Source: Streptomyces sp. NBC_00190
Lineage (GTDB): Bacteria; Actinomycetota; Actinomycetes; Streptomycetales; Streptomycetaceae
Assembly (NCBI RefSeq): GCF_036203305.1
Contig: NZ_CP108131.1
Location: 8,060,001 to 8,124,000, forward strand
Direction: 5' to 3'
DNA length: 64,000 bases
Position 1 is the stretch's first letter. Every line of letters begins with the position of its first letter. Below, piece by piece: positions 18,318 through 27,533 of this stretch. The position numbers were made by a program, and so were the translations under genes. The notes under the pieces were generated by a model. That model was not told where the DNA came from. It ran no database searches and was given only the letters and a program-made list of their open reading frames with translations.

Positions 18318-18321
<4 letters not shown>
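16876..18321 (-). CDS. Sensor histidine kinase
   Basis: A 481-residue membrane kinase. TM1 (ALSVTVVTPLLVLAAGLLVLGL) is followed by an external sensor of about 120 residues, TM2 (RRVLLVALLAAPVSGLLAYGL), and a HAMP-like linker. The HisKA domain has SHELRTPL with phospho-acceptor His252. The HATPase has an N-box (LANLLRNAVVHG), G1 (VDDEGPGVP) and G2 (GSGLGLTLV). It autophosphorylates and passes phosphate to the response regulator encoded just upstream; the GTG start overlaps that gene's stop by four bases (GTGA). The signal is unknown; all catalytic boxes are present. Confidence 0.92.
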
Positions 18322-19028
<707 letters not shown>

Positions 19029-19207
19029 ACTGCCCTCCTCGTGGCCCCGGTCCCGGCCGGACGCCCTGAACCGCGCCCGACCCTCTCACAACGGCGGGCC
19101 CGGGAGTATGCCGGGCCCTGGCGGCGTACTTCCCGCGGGCCGGGCACCTGGCGCTCCGGCGGCCGGAGTGCAGCAGGTGGGCGAGCTGCCCGGGGCCGGC
19201 CACTACC

Positions 19208-19831
19208 TCATCGACCGGCCTGGGTGAGTGCGCTCCAGCCGTGCTCCAGCAGGTCGAAGGCGCGGGTGATGGCCCCCCGGCGGTCGTCGTGGGAGTGCAC
19301 CGCGCGGGGGGCTTCGAGGGCGAAGTGCGCGAAGGCGGTGCAGGCGGGATCGTCCGGGGCGAGGCCGCTCTCCTCGGCGATGACCTGGGCGAGTGCGGCG
19401 GTGTGGCGCAGCCACATGCTCTGGACGTAGTCGCGCAGGGCGGGGGTGCTGTTCACCAGGTTGGTGAAGGCGGTGAAACCGGCGTCGTCGTCGACGGAGG
19501 CCAGCCGGGTGCGCAGGGCGTGTTCCCGCAGGGCCGCGGGGACGGACTGGTCCTCGGGCCGCTCGCGGACGGCCGCGAGGAGGCGGGCTTCCTGGTCGGC
19601 GTCCTCGTCGAAGACGAGGGCTTCCTTGACCGGGAAGTGCTTGAAGAGCGTGGTGGTGGACACGTCGGCGGCGTCGGCGATCTCGCGGATGCCGACGTTG
19701 TCGTATCCGCGCTCCAAGAACAGGCGCAGGGCCGCGTCGGCGATGGCCTGACGGGTGGCGGCCTTCTTCCGCTCACGGCGTCCTTGCGGAGCCGCCGAGT
19801 GGACCGAGGCGTCGGTCGTGGTGTCGGGCAT
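19208..19831 (-). CDS. TetR/AcrR family transcriptional regulator
   Basis: A 207-residue TetR-type repressor. After a short tail, the HTH is RQAIADAALRLFLERGYDNVGIREIADA followed by VSTTTLFKHFPVKEAL. The C-terminal domain (LVNSTPALRDYVQSMWLR) fits actinobacterial MftR-like TetR proteins. It is divergent from the FAD monooxygenase gene at 20044, and an inverted repeat at 19867-19885 lies 36 bp before its start, so autorepression and control of the monooxygenase are likely. The inducer may be a substrate of that enzyme. Confidence 0.9.
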   Translation of the reverse strand: MPDTTTDASVHSAAPQGRRERKKAATRQAIADAALRLFLERGYDNVGIREIADAADVSTTTLFKHFPVKEALVFDEDADQEARLLAAVRERPEDQSVPAALREHALRTRLASVDDDAGFTAFTNLVNSTPALRDYVQSMWLRHTAALAQVIAEESGLAPDDPACTAFAHFALEAPRAVHSHDDRRGAITRAFDLLEHGWSALTQAGR

Positions 19832-19866
19832 GCCCCAACCCTATCGCCATGGTTGCCCAGATTCAA

Positions 19867-19885
19867 AAGTGCAGTCGTTGCACTT
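19867..19885. promoter_or_regulatory. Inverted repeat, probable TetR operator
   Basis: AAGTGCA and TGCACTT are exact inverted arms around the five-base spacer GTCGT. The site is 36 bp upstream of the TetR start and about 160 bp upstream of the monooxygenase start. It sits in the only AT-richer part of this intergenic region, where promoters are expected. Confidence 0.65.
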
Positions 19886-20043
19886 ATTCATCCGGTGTGC
19901 TTTTCTGAAATGGCGGCCCTGAGGCGCTGCGGTCCCTTCGTCATCCCTTTCCCTCTGCCCCGAGAAGGGTGATCAGGCATGCCCGCGCACGGATTTCTCC
20001 CCTCAGCCGCACCACCGCTGTGCGACATGAACGGAGCCTCACC

Positions 20044-21177
20044 TTGAAGACCAATCCCGCACCCCGCATCGCCATCATCGGAGCCGGGCCCGGCGGCCTG
20101 ACCTGCGCCCGTATCCTCCAGCAGTACGGCATCACCGCCACCGTCCACGACCGTGACGCCGGCCCCGACGCCCGTGACCAGGGCGGAACCCTCGACCTGC
20201 ACGCCGACAACGGCCAGATCGCCCTACGCGAAGCAGGCCTGCTCGACGAGTTCTTCCGGCTGGCACGCCCCGAGGGGCAGGAGATGCGCCAGATGGACTC
20301 GACCGGAGCCATGCTCTTCCACCACGTCCCGGACAAGGCCGAGCGGTTCAAGCCGGAGATCGACCGCAGCCAGCTGCGCGACCTGCTGCTCAACTCCCTC
20401 AACCCGGGTACCCTGCGCTGGGGCCACGCCCTGCAGGCGATCAGCGGCCCGACCGATGGTCCCCGGCGACTGCACTTCGCCGACGGCGCCACCATCGAAG
20501 CCGACCTCGTCATCGGCGCCGACGGCGCCTGGTCCAAGGTCCGCCGCGCCCTCTCCCCGGCCGCCCCCCGGTACAGCGGCGTGAGCTTCCTGGAAGCCCG
20601 GTTCCACGACGTCGACCGCCGGCACCCCGACATCGCCGCACTCGTCGGACAGGGCGGCGCGGCCGCAGCTGACGGGGAGCGCGGCCTGTTCGCCCAGCGC
20701 AACAGCGGCGACCGCATCCGCGTCTACGCCATCCAGCGCGTCCCGGCCGACTGGATCACCGCGAGCGGCCTCACGCTCCACGACACCGACGGCATCCGTG
20801 CCCTCCTCCTGGACCGCTACCGCGACTGGTCACCCCGCCTGCGCCGGCTGATCGCCGACAACGACGGCCTCTACGTCGACCGCCCGATCTACGCCCTGCC
20901 CGTCCCGCACACCTGGGAGCGCAACCCCAGGGTGACGCTGCTCGGCGACGCCGCCCACCTCATGCCCCCGCTCGGCGTCGGCGTGAACCTGGCCATGCTG
21001 GATGCCTGCGAGCTCGCCCTCGCCATCGCCCACCGGGACACCGTCGAAGAAGCGATCCACGCCTATGAGAAGACGATGCTGCCCCGCTCGGCGGAGATGG
21101 CACGGCTTCTCGACGGTGGAGCCGAGCAGCTGTTGTCCACCGAGCTGCCCGACTTCGCCCACGACGACAGCCACTGA
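20044..21177 (+). CDS. FAD-dependent monooxygenase, Tet(X)-like group
   Basis: A 377-residue class A flavoprotein monooxygenase. It has the FAD-binding GAGPGGL near residue 12, the middle motif GADGAWSKVR and the second FAD motif GDAAHLMPPLGVGVNLAM. Acting with NAD(P)H and O2 it would hydroxylate an aromatic or polycyclic substrate; relatives include Tet(X) and related resistance enzymes, but the substrate cannot be read here. TTG at 20044 is chosen, with CGGAG upstream; ATG codons nearby are in other frames. It is divergent from a TetR gene, a usual arrangement for inducible detoxification. Confidence 0.88.
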   Translation: MKTNPAPRIAIIGAGPGGLTCARILQQYGITATVHDRDAGPDARDQGGTLDLHADNGQIALREAGLLDEFFRLARPEGQEMRQMDSTGAMLFHHVPDKAERFKPEIDRSQLRDLLLNSLNPGTLRWGHALQAISGPTDGPRRLHFADGATIEADLVIGADGAWSKVRRALSPAAPRYSGVSFLEARFHDVDRRHPDIAALVGQGGAAAADGERGLFAQRNSGDRIRVYAIQRVPADWITASGLTLHDTDGIRALLLDRYRDWSPRLRRLIADNDGLYVDRPIYALPVPHTWERNPRVTLLGDAAHLMPPLGVGVNLAMLDACELALAIAHRDTVEEAIHAYEKTMLPRSAEMARLLDGGAEQLLSTELPDFAHDDSH

Positions 21178-21241
21178 GGTCCCGATCGGCGGATTCCCGA
21201 AAGGTATTCGTGAAGGTATTCATGAGTGCATACTCGGAGGC

Positions 21242-21487
21242 ATGGCAGATACGACTGTGAAGATCGACTCGGAGACCCGGGACCGGTTCGCCGCGGTGGC
21301 CCGGGCCCGGGGCAAGAGCGTGCGCGCCTATCTGGCGGAGCTGGCCGTCGAAGAAGAGAACCAGCTCGCCCTGGGCAGGGCGACCGCCGCGTTCCGTGAG
21401 GTCGTCGCCCAGCCGGGTATCGCGGAGGCCTTCGACCGTGAGTTCGGCGGGCTGCCGACGTCTGCGAGCACGAACCGGGCGGCCTGA
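21242..21487 (+). CDS. Ribbon-helix-helix antitoxin (MazE7-like)
   Basis: An 81-residue antitoxin. MADTTVKIDSETRDRFAAVA is a ribbon-helix-helix start (a beta strand then helix), followed by RGKSVRAYLAELAVEEE. The C-terminal half is the toxin-binding tail. ATG at 21242 follows CGGAGG directly. The toxin gene starts two bases after this stop, so the two are one operon; the RHH dimer would bind and repress its own promoter. The AT-richer GGTATTCGTGAAGGTATTCATGAG region just upstream has two GGTATTC copies that could be half-sites. Confidence 0.8.
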   Translation: MADTTVKIDSETRDRFAAVARARGKSVRAYLAELAVEEENQLALGRATAAFREVVAQPGIAEAFDREFGGLPTSASTNRAA

Positions 21488-21489
21488 CC

Positions 21490-21870
21490 TTGGAGCTGCA
21501 CATCGACATCCGGTGGCTCCTGGACCGCCAGGAGGAACTGCTCGGCAAAGAGCTGGGGGTCCTGGACTACTCGGGTCTGGTCGCCGCGGTCGCCCGCCAC
21601 CGCGTCAACACCCCGGCGCTGGCGACCGGCGAACCCGATGCGTACTGGCGGGCAGCGGCGCTGCTGGAACAGATCGTCCTGCTGCGCCCACTGCCCGCCA
21701 GGAACGAGTACTTCGGCTACGGCGTAGCCGTGGCCTACATCAAGGCCTCCGGCAAGGACGTGGACACGGCGTTCGAGCCGTGGCGCGACCTGATCACCGA
21801 CATCCGCGCCCTGCGCCTGACCGTCTATGACGTGGCCGACCGGCTGCGCTCGATGCGCCCGCGTTCCTGA
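21490..21870 (+). CDS. Fic/Doc-fold toxin component with degenerate catalytic motif
   Basis: A 126-residue protein that matches the actinobacterial 'fic family toxin component' in size and context: LDYSGLVAAVARHRVNTPALA, AAALLEQIVLLRPL, then ARNEYFGYGVAVAYIKASGKDV. In true Doc/Fic toxins this last segment reads HPFxDGNKR; here His, Asp and the Asn-Lys-Arg run are not present, so transfer of AMP or phosphate is doubtful. TTG at 21490 lies two bases after the antitoxin stop, implying coupling. It probably still binds the antitoxin. Whether it is toxic is open. Confidence 0.7.
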   Translation: MELHIDIRWLLDRQEELLGKELGVLDYSGLVAAVARHRVNTPALATGEPDAYWRAAALLEQIVLLRPLPARNEYFGYGVAVAYIKASGKDVDTAFEPWRDLITDIRALRLTVYDVADRLRSMRPRS

Positions 21871-21925
21871 TCGGGGTCGTGTGCCGCAGGCCGCCCCAGC
21901 CGGCCGTCATGCCGTCGTGGCCGGG

Positions 21926-22450
21926 TCACCAGCTGGGTCCGAGTGGTGGAGATGATGTCAGGGCGAGTGCGGCGACCCGCAGCTGTGGTGCCCAGGTCCG
22001 CTGGTCGAACCCCAACGTGTACTCGATGCAGCACTCGCATTGCGGGATCAGCGACACGAAGGATCGCTCCTCCTCGGTTTCGACCTCCGTCTCCCACCAG
22101 TCGCCCGCAGCCAGTTCGGCGAGAGCGATTTCCCCGTCAATGAACTTCGCCGCCAGCCGGCGCAGAGCGTGGCGCCGCGCCAGGACGGGATCGGGCAACT
22201 CCATTCCTGACTCGGCGAGAGCCTCCTCGAACGCCTCGTGGATATCGCGGGCATCCGCGTTGCGCGGCAGACCGGCGAGCTCGCACAGCACCGGGGTGTC
22301 CAGCCCGGCGGCGAGCGCCTCAGCGGCGATCATCGGCAGGTCTTCCGGGTAGATCTCATCCGCCTGATAGCGCCAGGCCGCCTCACGCAGGGACATGCCG
22401 CCGCTCTGCGTCGCGGTTTCCCGTTCCGGTGTCGTTCCTGCCTCTCCCAT
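21926..22450 (-). CDS. Hypothetical helical protein
   Basis: A 174-residue acidic, mainly helical protein without signal or membrane segments. ATG at 22450 is probable; ATG at 22396 (MSLREAAWRYQADE) is an alternative. Recognisable blocks are EDLPMIAAEALAAGLDTPVL, LAGLPRNADARDIHEAFEEAL and FIDGEIALAELAAGDWW, ending with paired cysteines in IPQCECCIEYTLGF. I do not recognise a family. The overall look is like small immunity-type or effector-partner proteins of Streptomyces, but this is a guess. It converges with the toxin gene. Confidence 0.65.
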   Translation of the reverse strand: MGEAGTTPERETATQSGGMSLREAAWRYQADEIYPEDLPMIAAEALAAGLDTPVLCELAGLPRNADARDIHEAFEEALAESGMELPDPVLARRHALRRLAAKFIDGEIALAELAAGDWWETEVETEEERSFVSLIPQCECCIEYTLGFDQRTWAPQLRVAALALTSSPPLGPSW

Positions 22451-22568
22451 GACCCGTACGATGCCAGCACCGTTCGCAAGGAGAATGCCCGGGGTGCGGC
22501 CCCGCTCGGAATCTGCCCCGTGTGTTCGCCTCGAACCCGAATGCATCTCGCAGGGCGGTGATGTCAGG

Positions 22569-23114
22569 TCAGCTGAGGTTCTGGTGCTGTTCGTCGTGCG
22601 GTGCGCGGGCCGGACCGGCTGTGCCTCGCCGACGGGCGGAGGTGGCACTCGGCGTAGGGTGCCCGGTCGCGTGTCGGCTGGAGGACCCGCTTCCTCGGCC
22701 ATGTCGGGTCGTGACCGTGGCGTGGATGAGCCATCCGGCGGCCGCGCCGACTGCGTACCAGAACAGGTCGGGTGGGTTGAAGGTGGAACCGAGTACGAGG
22801 CGGGCGACGGTACTGCGCTGGGCGAGCTCCGCCGGGACTCCGCTGACCTGGAAGAACTCGATCACCCAGCTGATGGTCAGTGCACTTGCGGCGGCTCTCA
22901 GGGGTGTCACCCGTGGCGCGGCGACAACGACAAGAGCGAGGAGCAGTGCGGTGTACAGCGCGTCTCCGCCGTACTTGGCCACGCTCCCCGCCGCCACGGC
23001 CCTGAGACCCAGCCCCACGCCGACGATCACCGCAGCGGCACCCGCTGCCGCCAGACGGGTCCGTACCGGATCGGCGGCTGCGGCACGGTCAGAGGTTCCG
23101 GGTATCAGGGCCAC
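22569..23114 (-). CDS. DUF2809 family membrane protein
   Basis: A 181-residue integral membrane protein. Helices are LAAAGAAAVIVGVGLGLRAV, ALYTALLLALVVVAA, AAASALTISWVIEFFQ and FWYAVGAAAGWLIHA. The family marks are AKYGGDALYT, VIEFFQ and LVLGSTFNPPDLFWY. The last 45 residues are a basic, Ser/Arg-rich cytoplasmic tail. DUF2809 function is unknown. GTG at 23114 lacks a clear ribosome site. It is a single gene. The plus-strand gene at 23531 is transcribed away from it. Confidence 0.8.
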   Translation of the reverse strand: MALIPGTSDRAAAADPVRTRLAAAGAAAVIVGVGLGLRAVAAGSVAKYGGDALYTALLLALVVVAAPRVTPLRAAASALTISWVIEFFQVSGVPAELAQRSTVARLVLGSTFNPPDLFWYAVGAAAGWLIHATVTTRHGRGSGSSSRHATGHPTPSATSARRRGTAGPARAPHDEQHQNLS

Positions 23115-23530
23115 GGGGTCATACTGCCGGACTCCCGCCGCTCGCCCCGCCCACGCCTGCCGATTCCGGGCGTGGCATCGCCTCTACACGCGGCAGCCAT
23201 CCCGGAAAGTCCGCTTTCAACCCGAAACGCGTAAAGGGTGGATGGCGCGCGTCGCAGTCCATCCGCAGTGGGGCGTATGGGCCCGGGATTGTTTCGACGG
23301 CCTGGGTGTGGCGCCATGTCGTTGACACTTGCCGAACGGCGTGCGAAAAAGAGCTACAGGGCGTGTTCGGCCACTGTCGCCTCGTCTGAGGTGCGGTTCT
23401 CCTCGTGACCGGCCGTCCAACGCGTGCCCGCGCCGGCGCTTGGCCGCGTGGAATTCACTGTCGCCACACGTGAGACTGTCGAACAGTAGGCACATCACCG
23501 CACACGCGAACGGACAACTCTCCTTTGACC
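23115..23530. other. Intergenic stretch without a supported gene
   Basis: These 416 bases lie between divergent genes. Codon pattern is poor in all frames and no homology is recognised. Promoters for both neighbours are expected here. The last 100 bases are somewhat less GC-rich. Confidence 0.45.
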
Positions 23531-24079
23531 ATGATTCCCGGATCCCGTGTTCCGGGGCGGACCTGGACGGTCCGTCTGACCGGCCACGGCGACCACACCG
23601 TCTCCGTCACCTGCAGCACCGAGGCGTGCCGCATGCCGCCCCGGTCCAAGGACACAGCCGCCATGCGGCGGTTCGCAGCCGAGCACGCCCGCGCACACGC
23701 CCGGCTCGCCACTGTCCGCCCCCACGCCGCGTGCGCCTGCCGCGCCGCCGAATGCGGATTCCACGAGGACACGAGAGCCTCCTGCACCGGTGCTCCGCTG
23801 CTGGTCCTCATCCACAACCCGGCCATCGGCCAGGTCTGGACCCTCGCCGAGATCTGCCAGGCCTGCGCACCCCTCATCTCCCACACCGCCGTCCTCGGTC
23901 GCGCCGAGCGGCCGACGGCTCCTCGTACCGCTGAGGCATCGGGTCCCGCTTCGCAGGTCCCCGTTTCACCGGTCCCGGCGCGTGCGGCCGTGGCCGGCGG
24001 CTTTTCGTCCCCCGAGGCCGCTCCCGAAGCTGTCTCCCGGCGCCGCCCGCACCGCGGCGGCCCCAGGCGCGCCCGCTGA
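23531..24079 (+). CDS. Cys-rich hypothetical protein, possible zinc ribbon
   Basis: A 182-residue protein. The first 120 residues look conserved: RTWTVRLTGHGDHTVSVTC, then RRFAAEHARAHARLATV, ACACRAAECGFHEDTRASC, and LVLIHNPAIGQVWTLAEICQACAPLI. Cysteines in CACRAAEC and CQAC, with nearby His, suggest one or two zinc sites. The C-terminal 55 residues are Pro/Ala-rich and disordered. ATG at 23531 is preferred; TTG at 23525 is in frame. Similar proteins seem common in Streptomyces, without known role. Confidence 0.6.
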   Translation: MIPGSRVPGRTWTVRLTGHGDHTVSVTCSTEACRMPPRSKDTAAMRRFAAEHARAHARLATVRPHAACACRAAECGFHEDTRASCTGAPLLVLIHNPAIGQVWTLAEICQACAPLISHTAVLGRAERPTAPRTAEASGPASQVPVSPVPARAAVAGGFSSPEAAPEAVSRRRPHRGGPRRAR

Positions 24080-24191
24080 AAGCCTCCACATGCCCGGGCG
24101 CCCCGGCCCGAACCGCCCTTTGACCGACAGAGTAATAAGGCTGTGACCTGCGGCTATTCAGTTGACCCGCGTTGATCACTAGGGTTCGGTC

Positions 24192-25022
24192 GTGCCGAAC
24201 AACAATGAGATACCCGCGGGTCGGAGCGGCCCGGACGACGATGAGTGGAATGACTTCGTCCGGCGTTTCGAAGCGGAAGGATCCGGTCTGCAGTCCGCGC
24301 CACGGCCACGGCCCCGGCGGGTGTGGCCGCTGAACCTGGGGCTGGCGCTGGTGGCGGCGGGCGCGGCCTTCGCCGTGCTGAAGTACACCGGAGTGTCAGC
24401 CGACGACAGCACCGCCGCGCCTGCTCCGGCCGCGTCCGTGCCCGCCAGGGCTACCTCCGCCGCGCCGTCGACCGCGCCGTCGCGGGGCACGGTGGCCGCG
24501 GCCGGCGGCACGCGGCCGATGGCGCCGCTCGCCGAACTCTTCCCGGCCGAGGTCAAGGGTGCCTTCGGCGCCGCCTTCACCCGGCTGGGCTCGACCGTGA
24601 TGGAGTCCTGCACGGAGCCGGACGGGGTCGGACCCCGGCTGGCTGCCATGATCGAGGACAGCGCGGGCTGCGTCGGCGAGCAGATCGCCCTCTACAAGGA
24701 TGACCGGAACAACCAGTTCAACGTGGCCGTCTTCACGATGAAGGACCCGCAGGACACGGTGAGGCTGGTGACCGAGCTGGCGATGGCCTTCAACGACTAC
24801 CAGGTCGCTGTGCAGGCCCCGCCTGCCGGATCCGGCCTGCCGCGTCTGCCCGCGGAGAGCGGGCTGGTGCAGGCTTTCACGGGCCACGGCCGGGTCATGG
24901 TGGTCGCCATGGGCCAGTGGTCCGATGGCCGGACCGCCGACTTCCAGCAGCTCGTGGACCGCATGAAACCGCTCCAGGACGCGGTCTCCCAGAAGGTCGG
25001 CGCCCACGAGGGCAGGGGCTGA
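24192..25022 (+). CDS. Single-pass membrane protein of unknown function
   Basis: A 276-residue protein with a 40-residue acidic then basic cytoplasmic N-terminus (PDDDEWNDFVRRFEAEGSG), one membrane helix (LNLGLALVAAGAAFAVL), a Thr/Ala/Pro linker, and an external domain from about residue 110. That domain contains a cysteine pair (MESCTEPDG, SAGCVGEQ) and a regular fold (QIALYKDDRNNQFNVAVFTMKD). The topology resembles membrane-anchored stress or anti-sigma-like proteins, but no family is recognised. GTG at 24192 is the probable start. Confidence 0.7.
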   Translation: MPNNNEIPAGRSGPDDDEWNDFVRRFEAEGSGLQSAPRPRPRRVWPLNLGLALVAAGAAFAVLKYTGVSADDSTAAPAPAASVPARATSAAPSTAPSRGTVAAAGGTRPMAPLAELFPAEVKGAFGAAFTRLGSTVMESCTEPDGVGPRLAAMIEDSAGCVGEQIALYKDDRNNQFNVAVFTMKDPQDTVRLVTELAMAFNDYQVAVQAPPAGSGLPRLPAESGLVQAFTGHGRVMVVAMGQWSDGRTADFQQLVDRMKPLQDAVSQKVGAHEGRG

Positions 25023-25263
25023 GCAGTTCCAGGGGGCATGGCCGGGTGATGAGTTGGAGCCGCACCACCACGAGTGAGTGGACATCGCGCTGGAACGTAT
25101 GTGGTGCGGCCCCGATCTCCCGGACGAACTGGCGGTACGCGGCTGAGCCAATGCGTGGAGACGCGGGATTTCGTATCGGCGGCTGCCGTCGAACCGGCGT
25201 GTGCGGCGGGAGGCTGACGCCCGTCGTAGGCTGAATCCCGCACGTGATGGACAGGAGGCTGAG

Positions 25264-25935
25264 GTGGCCGAGACGACGGTGGCCGAGGTGATGGCCGAGC
25301 TCGCCGAACTCGAGGACCCGAAGGCACGCGAGGTGAACGAGAAGCACGGTGACGATCACGGTGTGAACCTCGGCAAGCTGCGCGCCCTCGCGAAGCGGCT
25401 GAAGACGCAGCAGGAACTCGCGTGCCGGCTCTGGGAGACGGACGACACCGCGGCGAGACTCCTGGCGATCCTGATCTGCCGCCCCAAGGCGTTCGAGCGT
25501 GACGAGTTGGACTCCATGGTGCGCGAGGCACGCACGCCCAAGGTGCACGACTGGCTCGTGAACTACGTGGTGAAGAAGAGCCCGCACTCCGAAGAGCTGC
25601 GCGTGGCCTGGTCCGCGGATCCGGATCCAGTGGTCGCAGGCGCCGGCTGGGCGCTGACCACCGAACGCGTGACGAAGAAGCCCGAGGGCCTCGACCTCGC
25701 GGGGCTGCTCGACGTCATCGAGGCGGAGATGAAAGACGCCCCGGACCGCCTGCAGTGGGCGATGAACCACTGCCTGGCTCAGATCGGCATCGAGCACGCC
25801 GAGTTCCGCGCCCGTGCGATCGAGATCGGTGAGCGCCTGGAGGTGCTCAAGGACTACCCGACCTCCCCGGGCTGCACGTCTCCCTACGCGCCCATCTGGA
25901 TCACCGAGATGGTGCGCCGACAGCACGATCGCTGA
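25264..25935 (+). CDS. DNA alkylation repair protein (AlkD-like HEAT repeat)
   Basis: A 223-residue, fully helical protein of the DNA_alkylation family. These HEAT-like glycosylases remove alkylated purines without base flipping. Matching blocks are VNLGKLRALAKRLKTQQELACRLWE, ARLLAILICRPKAF, DSMVREARTPKVHDWLVNYVV and WAMNHCLAQIGIEHAEFRARAIEIG, with the end DYPTSPGCTSPYAPIWI. GTG at 25264 has AGGAGG five bases upstream. It appears to be a single gene. Glycosylase activity is inferred from the family; some members lack it. Confidence 0.8.
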   Translation: MAETTVAEVMAELAELEDPKAREVNEKHGDDHGVNLGKLRALAKRLKTQQELACRLWETDDTAARLLAILICRPKAFERDELDSMVREARTPKVHDWLVNYVVKKSPHSEELRVAWSADPDPVVAGAGWALTTERVTKKPEGLDLAGLLDVIEAEMKDAPDRLQWAMNHCLAQIGIEHAEFRARAIEIGERLEVLKDYPTSPGCTSPYAPIWITEMVRRQHDR

Positions 25936-25956
25936 GTTTGTGGGCAGGTCCGGGGC

Positions 25957-26217
25957 GTGCGGTTCGAGCTTGGTGAACCGGTTCGCGGTTTTCGCTGGGG
26001 ACAAGACAGCGTCAGCTTCGCGGGCTGGTACTGCGCCGATACCTCGGGCGGCCACGTCGGTTACGAGTCGTGGCTTGAGCGGGACCGGCTGAATCTGCTG
26101 GACCGGGATCCGGTGTTGTGGGGATCGCTTCGCAGCCGTTCTGGCTGCATTGGCATGACGGCAGGGGTAGCGGCGGAGCGGGCCTGCCCGGCGGCGGGGT
26201 GGGAGTTCAGTTGGTAA
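25957..26217 (+). pseudogene. Remnant of a TnsA-like transposase endonuclease
   Basis: The first 55 residues fit the TnsA-like heteromeric transposase endonuclease of actinobacteria: SFAGWYCADTSGGHVGYESWLERDRLNLLDRDP. This includes the first catalytic Glu (ESWLERD). A one-base loss at about 26114 shifts the frame; the original text continues as VVGIASQPFWLHWHDGR. The middle with the catalytic Asp and Gln-x-Lys is deleted, and a tail like ERACPAAGWEF closes it. Intact TnsA nicks the donor 5' ends for Tn7-like elements. No TnsB/TnsC partner is in the window. Confidence 0.7.
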
Positions 26218-26347
26218 TTGGCGCTCCTGCGTGAAGTGCTACGGCATGTTCTTCTACGGCTTCCAAGACAGCGGCCGCTGTCCCGTCGGCGGCGCCCACA
26301 GCCGCCAGGCCAGGGCTGACTACGACTTCGTCCTCCCGCACTTCTAG
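26213..26347 (+). pseudogene. Fragment of an actinobacterial Cys/His repeat protein
   Basis: The frame reading NWRSCVKCYGMFFYGFQDSG, then RCPVGGAHSRQARADYDFVLPHF and a stop, matches one unit of a repeat seen in secreted actinobacterial proteins (CxKCxxMFxxG...G.CPxGGxHxxxG..F.LPH). Only the last unit is present; there is no start codon with upstream coding. It abuts the TnsA-like remnant, so a deletion probably joined two genes here. The function of the repeat is not established. Confidence 0.55.
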
Positions 26348-26834
26348 ACCCGTCTTCCGCGCATGCCCCGTCCGGTTGGATCCAGGCATGTGCGGTGTCT
26401 GGTTGTCGGTTCTCCGGACGAGTTCTGGGAGCTGTTTCGGTGCGTAGTGGTGGCGTCAGCGTCAGTTGGATCCGTACCAGCCCGTCTCCTTCCTGGAGGA
26501 GTACGGAGGTGTCCGCATCGGAGTCGGGCAGGACACTGTGGGTCTCGAACCGCGGCCTGAATCCGTCAGCTTCGTGCATCAGGACCTCGTGTACGAACGG
26601 AGGTGAGGCGAACGGCAGGGGGAAAGCGACGGGGGCCGCGTTGCGGCGGGAGGATTCAAGCCCGCTACGGACTGTTTGGTCCAAGACGTGCGAACCCGCT
26701 GCATCACTCTTTCCACGATGCTGATCCTCCGGCACCACGGGGACCCGCCGCTACTTTCTTTCCGCTCTCCAGGCGGTGCTGGGTCTGGCGGTCCCGTGGC
26801 TGCGCGTACGGCGCAGATGGTCACTCTCCCGTCG
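26348..26834. other. Intergenic stretch, possible minus-strand coding relic
   Basis: No intact gene lies in these 487 bases. On the minus strand between about 26600 and 26440 the text FVHEVLMHEADGFRPRFE followed by SVLPDSDADTSVLLQEGDG looks protein-like, with balanced composition, but has no start, no plausible continuation and no recognised family. It is probably a relic or chance. Confidence 0.35.
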
Positions 26835-27377
26835 TCAGAGCGGAGCCAGGATCATCAGGACTTCGTCGCGATCGTCTCCGGGGGCGAGGCGAAGGGCGCC
26901 CGGCCAGCGGCCGATTTCCTTCCAGCCGAGGCGTCGGTAGAAGTCCTCCAGCCCCACGCCGCCGCGTGCGGCCAAGCGGAGTTGCTCCAGCCCCATCTCG
27001 TCTCGGGCGATCTCACGAACGTGATGCATGAGCGCAGCCCCGATGCCCCGGCCGCGCAGGCCGGTCCGCGTTTGGACATGGTGGAGCGTTCCCCAGTGCG
27101 CGATGAGCTCGAAGGGGTCACGCCGAACATTCAGCCACCCGACGAGGTGGCCGTCGATCGATGCGACCACGAGGCGACTCGTCTCGGGAGCAAGGCCCGA
27201 GACGAGGGAGTCGACCGCAGGGGTGGCCTGGCTCGCGTCGATGGGAGGGAAGGGGAATCCCGCTGCCCCGCCGGCATTGGTGATCTCGATCCAGCATTCG
27301 ATGAGTGCTTGCCTCAGCTCCGGAGTGACGTGACCTGGGGCTGTGACCTGTCGTAGGTCGAGGGGTCCGCTGTTCAT
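26835..27377 (-). CDS. GNAT family N-acetyltransferase
   Basis: A 180-residue acetyltransferase using acetyl-CoA. Core: VVASIDGHLVGWLNVRR (beta4), THTL-like region GTLHHVQTRTGLRGRGIGAALMHHV with the acetyl-CoA loop R-G-x-G-I-G, and LEQLRLAARGGVGLEDFYRRLGWKEIGRWPG, the usual end. The N-terminus (APGHVTPELRQALIECW) is typical of stand-alone GNATs. ATG at 27377 (MNSGPLDLRQV) is probable, though its ribosome site is weak. It is divergent from the esterase gene across a long inverted repeat. The substrate is unknown. Confidence 0.88.
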   Translation of the reverse strand: MNSGPLDLRQVTAPGHVTPELRQALIECWIEITNAGGAAGFPFPPIDASQATPAVDSLVSGLAPETSRLVVASIDGHLVGWLNVRRDPFELIAHWGTLHHVQTRTGLRGRGIGAALMHHVREIARDEMGLEQLRLAARGGVGLEDFYRRLGWKEIGRWPGALRLAPGDDRDEVLMILAPL

Positions 27378-27533
27378 ACGGGAGATCGTTGCACCCGGCA
27401 CTGACACTTCCGGGTCCCGGCCTGGGCCAAACGCGCTGCGGCGGACCAGGACGGTGTGTGCGCGTCCCGGACGGCCTGGGATGCGGCGGATACGCCGCGA
27501 ATGCCTTGGGTCCCCGCTCGCGTTGCCCGTGAT

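Noticed and set aside
26061..26738. 225-codon minus-strand open frame
   Set aside because: Mostly Arg/Ser-rich text opposite the TnsA-like and repeat remnants; only a 45-residue part looks protein-like.
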